Origin: Eisenibacter elegans DSM 3317
Lineage (GTDB): Bacteria > Bacteroidota > Bacteroidia > Cytophagales > Microscillaceae
DNA length: 64,000 nucleotides
Assembly: GCF_000430505.1 (NCBI RefSeq)
Contig: NZ_AUMD01000011.1
Span: forward strand, 310,001 to 374,000
Direction: 5' to 3'
Of the stretch, positions 17,273 to 24,836 are shown in pieces. Numbering within the stretch: position 1 is the stretch's first letter; every line of letters starts with the position of its first letter. Both the position numbers and the translations under genes were made by a program. The notes below the pieces were generated by a model that was not told where the DNA came from, ran no database searches, and saw nothing but the letters and a program-made list of their open reading frames with translations.

Positions 17273-19396
17273 TTACTCCTTGATACCGGCTAGGTGTAAC
17301 AAAAAGGTATAGTCAAAAGCAGTATCTTCATAGTATTTGAAACGGCCTGTTTTGCCGCTATGCCCGGCGCTCATATCTGTTTTGAGCAAGAGCAGGTTTT
17401 GGTCGGTTTTAAGTTCGCGCAATTTGGCTACCCATTTGGCCGGCTCCCAATACTGTACCTGCGAGTCGTGTAGACCTGTAGTAACGAGGAGATTGGGATA
17501 ATTTTTCGCGCTTACTTGGTCGTAGGGCGAGTATGAGAGCATATACTCATAAGAGTCTTTGTTGTTGGGGTTGCCCCATTCGTCATACTCAAAGGTAGTC
17601 AGTGGGATGGTTTCGTCGAGCATCGTAGTTACGACATCTACAAACGGCACAGCAGCAATTACGCCCTTGAACAAGTCGGGACGCATATTGATGATAGCGC
17701 CCATTAACAAACCACCGGCGCTGCCGCCTTCGGCAAAGAGGCGTTGGGGATTGGTAAGCTCTTCGGCAATAAGATGCTCAGCACAGGCAATGAAGTCGGT
17801 AAAAGTATTGATTTTTTTGAACATCTTACCGTTTTCGTACCACTGTCGACCCATTTCGGAGCCCCCACGAATATGAGCTATCGCAAAAATAAACCCTCTG
17901 TCAAGCAAGCTCAAACGTGAAAGCCCAAAGCCCGGATCCATAGATGCGCCATAAGAGCCATATCCATAAAGCAAAACAGGGTTTTGGCCATTGCGCATCA
18001 TTCCTTTCTTGTATACAATCGAGATGGGGATGCTCGTACCGTCGGCAGCCTTGGCATAGAGCACTTCCGAAGCATATGCAGACGCATCAAAGCCACCCAG
18101 TACTTGTTGTTGCTTGAGCAAGGTTTTTTCGCGAGTGCGCATATTGTAATCATATACTGACGAAGGCGTGGTCATAGAGGTATAGCCTATGCGCAAAACC
18201 TCGGTATCGAAATCGAAGTTGGTACCTCGGTAAATGGTACAGGCTTCTTCGCCCATATCGATGTAGTGAGGCGTTTTTTGGGTATCCCAAGGGCGTATTT
18301 CGAGCTTGGTAAAACCATCTTTACGAACCGAAAGCACCAAGTAGTCTTTGAAGACCTTTAGCCCCTCAATGAGGATGTCAGGGTTATGGGCAATGACTTC
18401 CTTCCAAGCATTTTTATTTTGGCTGTCGGCCTCAGATGCCTTCATAATACGGAAGTTTTCGGCTTGCCAGTTGGTATGGATATAAAACTCACCGGCAACA
18501 TCGGCCACAGCATATTCGTGTTTTTCTTCGCGGGGCAAGAAAACTTTGAACTCCCCCAAGGGTTGGTTAGCAGGCAAGTAGCGAGTTTCTGAGGAGAGGG
18601 TCGTGCTGGTAGAGATGTAGATATACTCTTTAGAAGCGCCGCGTCCAACGCGTACATTGAAGGTAGCATCTTTTTCGTCAAATACTAGGCTGGCTTTGGC
18701 AAAATCTTGCCCCAGCTTATTGCGCCAGATTTTATCGCCGCGCAGTGTTTCGGTATCTTGAGTACCCACAAAATAGTGTTGGTTGTCGGCGCTCCAAGCG
18801 AAAGATGTAGCGTTGGGAACCTCATCGGGCAGGAGCACACCAGTGCTCAGGTCTTTAAACCGGACGACATACTGTCGACGGCCTACAGTGTCGATAAAAT
18901 AGGCCAGTATTTTGCCATCGTCGCTGATGGTCAGCCCATCTACGGCACAGAAATCAAGCCCTTCGGCCAATACGTTGACATCAAGCAAAATTTCTTCGGG
19001 GGCTTCTAAGCTGCCTTTTTTGCGGCAGTAGATAGGATACTCCTTGCCTTCTTCGTAGCGGTTGTAGAAGAAATACCCTTCGCGGCTGTAGGGGACAGAT
19101 TCGTCTTTTTGGACAATACGGTCTACAATCTCTTGGTAGATTTTCTCTTGTAGGGGCTTCCAGCTGCTTGTACTGGCTTCGGTATAGGCGTTTTCGGCTT
19201 CAAGATACGCGATGACTTCGGGGTTCTCGCGCTCACGCAGCCAGTAATAATCATCCACGCGTTCGTGGCCGTGGGCAGTGATTGTGAAGGGCTTCTTGGC
19301 CGCCTTGGGCGGCATAGACTGTTGTGCCATAGTTGTCAGGGGGTTGGTCAGTAGCAATATCGCGCTGAGGATAAGGCCGTAAGGGAGTTTTTTCAT
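17273..19396 (-). CDS. S9 family oligopeptidase (oligopeptidase B-like), exported
   Basis: A 707-residue serine peptidase of the prolyl oligopeptidase family. It begins with a signal peptide (MKKLPYGLILSAILLLTNPLTTMAQ), so it acts in the periplasm or outside the cell, unlike the cytoplasmic E. coli enzyme. An N-terminal propeller (about 70-420) is followed by the alpha/beta hydrolase domain. The catalytic triad is visible: Ser559 in EGGSAGGLL, Asp644 in GLHDSQVQYWEP and His679 in SAGHSGKTG. The segment TTFEYDEWGNPNNK is a signature of oligopeptidase B, which cuts short peptides after Arg or Lys. It has a terminator of its own and is probably monocistronic. Confidence 0.9.
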   Translation of the reverse strand: MKKLPYGLILSAILLLTNPLTTMAQQSMPPKAAKKPFTITAHGHERVDDYYWLRERENPEVIAYLEAENAYTEASTSSWKPLQEKIYQEIVDRIVQKDESVPYSREGYFFYNRYEEGKEYPIYCRKKGSLEAPEEILLDVNVLAEGLDFCAVDGLTISDDGKILAYFIDTVGRRQYVVRFKDLSTGVLLPDEVPNATSFAWSADNQHYFVGTQDTETLRGDKIWRNKLGQDFAKASLVFDEKDATFNVRVGRGASKEYIYISTSTTLSSETRYLPANQPLGEFKVFLPREEKHEYAVADVAGEFYIHTNWQAENFRIMKASEADSQNKNAWKEVIAHNPDILIEGLKVFKDYLVLSVRKDGFTKLEIRPWDTQKTPHYIDMGEEACTIYRGTNFDFDTEVLRIGYTSMTTPSSVYDYNMRTREKTLLKQQQVLGGFDASAYASEVLYAKAADGTSIPISIVYKKGMMRNGQNPVLLYGYGSYGASMDPGFGLSRLSLLDRGFIFAIAHIRGGSEMGRQWYENGKMFKKINTFTDFIACAEHLIAEELTNPQRLFAEGGSAGGLLMGAIINMRPDLFKGVIAAVPFVDVVTTMLDETIPLTTFEYDEWGNPNNKDSYEYMLSYSPYDQVSAKNYPNLLVTTGLHDSQVQYWEPAKWVAKLRELKTDQNLLLLKTDMSAGHSGKTGRFKYYEDTAFDYTFLLHLAGIKE

Positions 19397-19598
19397 GATG
19401 TATAAGGGTTAGTATGCACACGCAAGATACGCATTTTGGGTAGTATTTAGGAAACCTCACAAGATTCTCCTAAAAATAGGAGACACTGGTAATAAAGTTG
19501 AATTTGAGGAGTAATCTCTAAAACTAAGCTTGAATACATATTGCAAACCAAAAATATTTCGCATCTTGTATACTTCAAAGATACCTTACCCCACCCGT

Positions 19599-20714
19599 AT
19601 GCAAAATATATCACGTTATCGACAATGGCTGTATGCCTTTGGTGCATTGGTGTTGCTAGGCAATTATTTGGTCTTACAAACACTTTATGATGCCGGTGGG
19701 TTCAAAAAAATCACACCCTACTTTCAGGGGGATAGTTTGGTCAAAATTGTCACCGAGCCCGGCCCTGGCGATATCGAAATAGACCACGAGTCGGGTTTGG
19801 CCTTTATCTCCTGCGATGACCGCCGCGCCAACAACCAACGACACGAGACACAGGGAGGGATTTTTGTGTTGGATCTCAATGCACCCGAAGCGCGCCCAGA
19901 ATGGGTCAGCGAAACGATGCAGCGGGAATTTCACCCACAGGGCCTGTCGTTCTATAGAGCCGGCGATGGCACGCAGTATCTCTTCGTTGTCAATCATCTC
20001 TACCAAGAGGAGCAACCTAGCCATAGTATCGAGATTTTTGCTTGGGATGGGGAAACGCTACAACACCGCGAAACCATCCGCAGCGAGGCGCTCATTCATC
20101 CCAACAGTGTGATTGCCGTCGGCCCTAGGCAATTTTATATTACCAATGACCACGCCAGCAACCCACGCTGGATGCGCCGGGTCGAGGATTTTTTGCGCCT
20201 CCCTCTTGCTTCGGTGTATTATTACGACGGGCTGTCTTTTAGCCGTGCGGCCAGCGGCATCTTACACGCCAACGGGATTGGGGTCAGCCCCAATGGCAAA
20301 GAGATTTATGTAGCCTCTTCGACCGGCAGGCGTATCCTAATCTTCGACCGCAAGCCCTTTACAGGGGAGCTGTCCTTCAAAAGCCGGATTTATTGTAATA
20401 CAGGAGTGGACAATATCCACGTTACGCCCGAAGGAGAGCTATGGGTGGCGGCTCATCCCAAGATGTTGTCTTTCCTTGCACACGCCAAGGACGCAGCCAA
20501 GCCCTCGCCCTCGCAGGTATTGCGCATCACCCCGCAGCCGGGAAGCGCAAAATATGACATAGAAGAAGTGTTTATTGATACCGGAGAGCTGCTCTCCGGC
20601 GCTAGTACGGCAGTACGTTACAAAGATGACCTGCTCATTGGGGCTGTGTATGCGCCTTATATTTTGAGAGGGAAATTAGCCAATGAACGGAAGCGCGTAG
20701 GGTTTCAGGACTAG
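19599..20714 (+). CDS. Paraoxonase/arylesterase-like propeller protein
   Basis: A 371-residue protein with an N-terminal membrane anchor or signal segment (about 10-30) and a six-bladed propeller resembling the PON/arylesterase and SMP-30 group. Supporting motifs are GPGDIEIDHESGLAFISCDDRR, FHPQGLSFY, HPNSVIAVGPRQFYITNDH, HANGIGVSPNGKEIYVASS and DNIHVTPEGELWVAAHPK. In PON enzymes the Asn and Asp residues in such segments bind the catalytic calcium, and lactones or aryl esters are hydrolysed. The frame opens upstream at a TTG (19530), but ATG at 19599 directly precedes the membrane segment. It is followed by the small RNA copy 1 on the same strand. The substrate is unknown. Confidence 0.75.
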   Translation: MQNISRYRQWLYAFGALVLLGNYLVLQTLYDAGGFKKITPYFQGDSLVKIVTEPGPGDIEIDHESGLAFISCDDRRANNQRHETQGGIFVLDLNAPEARPEWVSETMQREFHPQGLSFYRAGDGTQYLFVVNHLYQEEQPSHSIEIFAWDGETLQHRETIRSEALIHPNSVIAVGPRQFYITNDHASNPRWMRRVEDFLRLPLASVYYYDGLSFSRAASGILHANGIGVSPNGKEIYVASSTGRRILIFDRKPFTGELSFKSRIYCNTGVDNIHVTPEGELWVAAHPKMLSFLAHAKDAAKPSPSQVLRITPQPGSAKYDIEEVFIDTGELLSGASTAVRYKDDLLIGAVYAPYILRGKLANERKRVGFQD

Positions 20715-20821
20715 CTCAGCCAAGAATAGGGCCAGCATAGGGTATTTCCCCTAAAACATCTCCAGCCTTTAGCCACTCAAATTACGTTTTTTGCCCGATA
20801 GTACCAGAGGGCGACAATCCC

Positions 20822-20829
20822 TAACTTTG
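20822..20829 (+). promoter_or_regulatory. Promoter -7 box of small RNA copy 1
   Basis: TAACTTTG matches TAnnTTTG and is preserved identically in copy 2, while sequence further upstream differs between the copies. No TTTG at the expected -33 spacing is visible in either copy. Confidence 0.55.
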
Positions 20830-20833
20830 TAGA

Positions 20834-20972
20834 GTAATCAGAAGAGTTTTGCCAAGTTAGTGCAAAGTTCTTCTGCTTCACGCAAGCGTAGAGTAGAGTT
20901 TTCATTTGAGGTTTAGTTTTGAAAAAGGTTTAGTATGTGGAAAGCTGACGTTCTTTGAACATCAGCTTTTTT
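20834..20972 (+). ncRNA. Candidate structured small RNA, copy 1
   Basis: A predicted transcript of about 139 nt that I do not recognise. Hairpin 1 has a 14-bp stem: bases 20839-20852 pair with 20862-20875, including two G-U pairs. Hairpin 2 is small: ACGC pairs with GCGT at 20880-20889. Bases 20899-20939 are a 41-nt block identical in copy 2, containing the word GGTTTAG twice. The terminator hairpin is 20941-20953 pairing with 20957-20969, with one C-A mismatch, and ends in a T-run to 20972. Copy 2 at 37374-37518 (minus) keeps every element while stem sequences change in a compensatory way. No conserved open reading frame: the only ATG in the block is followed by different codons in the two copies. 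The 379-base gap between the flanking genes holds nothing else clear. Confidence 0.72.
20941..20972 (+). terminator. Intrinsic terminator of small RNA copy 1
   Basis: AAAGCTGA, a mismatch, then GTTC pair with GAAC and TCAGCTTT around a TTT loop, followed by a T-run. It may also stop read-through from the PON-like gene. Confidence 0.85.
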
Positions 20973-21093
20973 GTATTAGATTGGGTTGGACATATGAGTA
21001 AGTGCTTGACGCACAAGATATTTTGAGAACTTAGGGGTCGATGAGCAACTTTCGAGGAAGGTAAACCCTTGAGGAGTTACTCGCAACGATTGC

Positions 21094-22167
21094 TCAAATC
21101 TGCACGATATAGGCTTTGGATGGATCTACAGTACCCTCGACCAATTGGGTGTAGACCTCTGCGACGGCTGCGGGCGTTTGCAGATAGTGTATGGCTAACG
21201 ATTGCTTGGCTTGGTCTACAAAGGCCAAAAACTGAGTGGCTATTTTTTGATTGGCTTCGACAATTCCCCACTCGGCAAACTTTTGTTTGGCCACAGTAGG
21301 CGCAAAGAAAAACTCAGACTGTGGCAGGGTCTTGAAATTATGCGCGGCTTGCCAGTCGGCCAAGCCTATCAGAGAAATATACTTGAGGAGTTCGCCAAGG
21401 TGTAGTGAGAGCTGCTGTAGCCGCTCAGCATTGCCCGCAAAATCGACAATAAGGCTAGGCTTTAGCGCAATATCTGCCCATTGTTGGTAAGTATATACTT
21501 GGTCATAATAACCTGTTTGTCGGACAAAATCAAGGTTAGCCTCTGAGGTCAGTCCGATGATGAGTTTGTTGTGGTATACTTGCTGTTGTTTGAGCATAAA
21601 AGCCAAGCCGAGGGCAGTTTTGGACGAGGCGCTGGTCAATAGTATTTGGGTAGCGCCTTTGAACCCTTGGTCATAAAGGAAGTGATAGTTCAGAAAGGAG
21701 GTTACAAATAGCGGTTTCAGCACTGGCAGATAATCTTCTACTTCCGCTTGGTAACTGGGGTCGTGGTGGATTTGGTTGTAATAATTGTATACAGAGGCCA
21801 ATTCTCGACGGTGGGGAGCCGTATCTGTAAAGCCAAAATCGCTGACGTGTCCGGGCAACACTTTGAGGTACTTGGCCATTGGAAAATAGCCATAAAACCG
21901 TTCGCCTTCGCTGATGTCGGGATGATTGGAGGCCATCACTTCAGCAAATCCCCATACTGGGATGACACCGTTGGCGGTATCGGCTTCAGGGAAAAACTCC
22001 CAGTAGCGTAGTCGTTCGCCCATCACAGCATAAGTCAAGTTATTGGCCGTAAGCGCATATTTCTCTATTCGAAAAAGCACCTCATCTTCCAACACATCAG
22101 GCATAGCTTCTGATTGTTGGGCTTGGAGTTGGGTAGGGTTATTTTTGGGGGTAATAAAACGGGTCAT
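21094..22167 (-). CDS. DUF2855 family protein (MDR-like)
   Basis: A 357-residue protein of the uncharacterised DUF2855 family, distantly related to medium-chain dehydrogenases. Typical segments are EVLFRIEKYALTANNLTYAVMG near the start, VIPVWGFAEV, GERFYGYFPMAKYL and the nucleotide-domain-like ILLTSASSKTALGLAFMLKQ. The glycine-rich dinucleotide loop of true dehydrogenases is not obvious (TSASSKTA in its place), so activity is uncertain. No operon partners are visible; it is convergent with small RNA copy 1. ATG at 22167 fits the family start. Confidence 0.75.
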   Translation of the reverse strand: MTRFITPKNNPTQLQAQQSEAMPDVLEDEVLFRIEKYALTANNLTYAVMGERLRYWEFFPEADTANGVIPVWGFAEVMASNHPDISEGERFYGYFPMAKYLKVLPGHVSDFGFTDTAPHRRELASVYNYYNQIHHDPSYQAEVEDYLPVLKPLFVTSFLNYHFLYDQGFKGATQILLTSASSKTALGLAFMLKQQQVYHNKLIIGLTSEANLDFVRQTGYYDQVYTYQQWADIALKPSLIVDFAGNAERLQQLSLHLGELLKYISLIGLADWQAAHNFKTLPQSEFFFAPTVAKQKFAEWGIVEANQKIATQFLAFVDQAKQSLAIHYLQTPAAVAEVYTQLVEGTVDPSKAYIVQI

Positions 22168-22281
22168 AGGGCAGTGGGTAGGTTAGTGTAATCAAAATAC
22201 AAGTTTGAACAGCTAACATACTAAAAAAATAGGCCAAAACAAACCCTATGGAAATGCTTGGGGCTGGCTGAGTAGGGGGCG

Positions 22282-24828
22282 CTAGCCTTGACTGCCGTCG
22301 TTGATGGACGAAGGAGTATCAGGGTGTGGGTTATGGAAGCCAGGGTCGTTTTCTAATGATTCGAGCAAAAGATATTTGAGCATTACTTCGGCTTCTTTGT
22401 GGCTAGTTACATTGCGTACAAACACCGAAACGCCACTTATTTGCTGGTTTTCGTCGTGGATAGGGTTAAACCAATAGTCCCAATACTGCTTTCGTTGTTG
22501 TTCTTTGAAGCTGATTTGCTTTACAAAGCGTTCACCTTTGAGGGCGCGTTGTAGGTTTCGTTTCCAAAAGCGGCGTTCGCGCTCATCGAGGGCTATGTCC
22601 AGCAAGTTTCGATTTAGCTTTACAGTTCGGCCTAGGTGTTTGTAGTAGTTGATAAAGGCCTCATTGGCTACGATGATTTGGTATTGGCTATCAAGCGACA
22701 GAATCAGGTCTTCGGTATCATTGATGAGCGACTGTAGGCTGGCTTCTGTTTTTTTGAGCGCTATTTCGGCGCTCATCTGTTGGGTGATATTTTCGATGAA
22801 TATCGAAGCCCCAATAACGCGCTGGCTGTCGTCGTGGATGGGGTTGTAGCTCAATTTATGAAAACGGGGATATCCTTTTTGTTGAGATACACGGGTTACG
22901 TCAAACTTCTCACCAGCAAGTGCGCGTTCATACTCTTGGCGGTGTCGGTTGATATCCTGTGAAGGCAGGTCTCGCAATAAGTTTTTGCCGGGATTGAGGT
23001 GAATGCCTTCAGCCGCATATATTTCTTTCATCGCCTTGTTGAGCACCGTGATATTGTATCGGGTATCGAAGGCCAAGATAGCGTGAGAGGTGTTGTTGAT
23101 AAGTGCATCGAGGTTGGCTTCTTTTTCGGCCAGTGTACGCTGGGCGATAGCCATCCGTTCTTGGGTTTCTTGCAGTTCGTGGAGTGTCTGTTGGGTTTCG
23201 AGTTCTTTGGTGCGTAGGTTTTTGGTCAGCTGCTGAGAGGCTGTGAGCAGCTCGCGGGTTTGTTGGTAGCTTTTGGAGGCAGCTATGGTAGAGGCAATAT
23301 CTTCGGCAATTTCTTCTACAAAAGCTACCCGCGCTGCCGGAATTTGCTTGAAGCTACTGAGTTCTATCGCACCGTAGGTCTGTTCATTGTAACGCAGGGG
23401 TACTACCAATAGGCAGGCAGGGGTGGCATTGCCGAGGCTGGAGCTGATGTTATGGAGGTAGCTTGCCGGAATGTTTTCGGTGTATAGTGTTTGCCCTTCT
23501 TGCCAAGCTTGGCCTACCAGGCCTTGCCCTAGGCGTACAAACTCACGGAAGTCCACCGGTTGTTCGAAGCCATAAGAGGCAACAAACCTAAGCGAGCCGC
23601 CATCTTTTTCTTTGGTCTCAAAGGTTTCTGTTTCGAGCAAATAAAACAGCCCTTGCTCTACTTCCAGATAAGCTACCAAGCGGGTGATGAGGCGCTCGGC
23701 AAGGTTCACGAGGTTATCTTGGTAGGTGCGGAGTAATTCGGCAAAGATAGCCAGGCCTTGGTTGCGCCAAAGGCGCATTTCATTTTGGGTAGCGGTTTGG
23801 GCAAAGCTGCTGTGCATTTCCCAGAGCGCCTGTCCCAGCGTACCCTGATTTCCCCATTGTAGGGCTTGGGTATTGTATCGGCCTTGGCTGATGTCGTGGG
23901 CGTAGTGGCTTAGCTGCGCAAAATTTTGCTGTAGGATATTGAGTTGTTGGGTAAGGGTAGCAAATTCGGCGCTGTGTGTATGTAAGGTATCAGGGATATG
24001 GCCGTGGATGAGTTGTTGGGTATAGATTTCATAACGCTGTACCTCATCCCGGATTTGCTTACTCAAAAAGTAGCCCATTGCACCCAAAACAGCAAAAATC
24101 AATACCCAGCAGATGATGGCCAAAAAACGCAACATCCAAAGGCTTGTAGCCATACTTTGGGCTTCGATGTTGCGCTGTGTATCAAGTTGGTTGAGAGACT
24201 TTTGTTGTGCTATTTGCCATTGTTGCAGTATAGGCAAAAACTCCGATTGGTAGAGCGAGTCGAGGGGAGCATGGTAATACCGAACAATGGCCGCTGTGCT
24301 GCTGTCTGTATTGCTGATGGCCGTAGAGGGCGGGTGAGCCACCAAGGGTTTGGCTTTTTCTAATACCAAGTAGAGTTGGTTGAGCAGCTTGGCTACTTGT
24401 TGGTGTTGGGTATGAAGGTGGGCGGGCAGGGTATGTTGGGCAAAACACTGGTCATTGGTATTGAAATATTGCCGGACTTGCTCTTCCCAGATTTCTTCTA
24501 GTTTGTTCCGAACACCAACCCTGACACTAGGCTTCTCGTCGGGGGGCACAAAAATGCGCCCCTGAAGTTGATAGCGAATATCTGACAGCGCTAGCTGGAT
24601 TTGTGCGGAGTTGGTTGGCACACGGTCAAAGAGTTGTTCGTAGCGCAAGGTTTGTTGGCGTACCAACATCCCTTGTGTGTAGATAATGCCTATAAAGAGC
24701 ACAATCAGCACCAACACCGCTCCCATCCCAATCCAGATACGTTGCCGGATAGACAAGATGGCTCTAGGCTGCCACAACTGTGCCAGCATATCTTTAGAGG
24801 GATTTAGCGCTTGCTTGTCTGCTTCCAT
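22282..24828 (-). CDS. Membrane sensor with HAMP-like, GAF and two PAS domains, no output domain
   Basis: An 848-residue inner-membrane signalling protein. Membrane helices at about 31-51 and 230-253 frame a periplasmic helical domain of four-helix-bundle type. Then follow a HAMP-like helical linker (about 255-345), a GAF domain (about 365-510, with GLVGQAWQEGQTLYTENIP and LVVPLRYNEQTYGAIEL), a coiled coil (about 515-580) and two PAS/PAC units (about 585-700 and 705-825, each ending in a variant of ASIFIENIT or VSVFVRNVT). No histidine kinase, GGDEF, EAL, phosphatase or methyl-accepting domain follows; the protein ends about 20 residues after the last PAS. It probably works with a separate effector. 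It starts 8 bases after the stop of its upstream partner, so the two form one transcript. Confidence 0.8.
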   Translation of the reverse strand: MEADKQALNPSKDMLAQLWQPRAILSIRQRIWIGMGAVLVLIVLFIGIIYTQGMLVRQQTLRYEQLFDRVPTNSAQIQLALSDIRYQLQGRIFVPPDEKPSVRVGVRNKLEEIWEEQVRQYFNTNDQCFAQHTLPAHLHTQHQQVAKLLNQLYLVLEKAKPLVAHPPSTAISNTDSSTAAIVRYYHAPLDSLYQSEFLPILQQWQIAQQKSLNQLDTQRNIEAQSMATSLWMLRFLAIICWVLIFAVLGAMGYFLSKQIRDEVQRYEIYTQQLIHGHIPDTLHTHSAEFATLTQQLNILQQNFAQLSHYAHDISQGRYNTQALQWGNQGTLGQALWEMHSSFAQTATQNEMRLWRNQGLAIFAELLRTYQDNLVNLAERLITRLVAYLEVEQGLFYLLETETFETKEKDGGSLRFVASYGFEQPVDFREFVRLGQGLVGQAWQEGQTLYTENIPASYLHNISSSLGNATPACLLVVPLRYNEQTYGAIELSSFKQIPAARVAFVEEIAEDIASTIAASKSYQQTRELLTASQQLTKNLRTKELETQQTLHELQETQERMAIAQRTLAEKEANLDALINNTSHAILAFDTRYNITVLNKAMKEIYAAEGIHLNPGKNLLRDLPSQDINRHRQEYERALAGEKFDVTRVSQQKGYPRFHKLSYNPIHDDSQRVIGASIFIENITQQMSAEIALKKTEASLQSLINDTEDLILSLDSQYQIIVANEAFINYYKHLGRTVKLNRNLLDIALDERERRFWKRNLQRALKGERFVKQISFKEQQRKQYWDYWFNPIHDENQQISGVSVFVRNVTSHKEAEVMLKYLLLESLENDPGFHNPHPDTPSSINDGSQG

Positions 24829-24836
24829 ACATTTCC

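Noticed and set aside
20930-20960. Short peptide gene inside the small RNA (ATG in TAGTATGTG)
   Set aside because: In copy 2 the same ATG is followed at once by TGA, so no conserved peptide exists.
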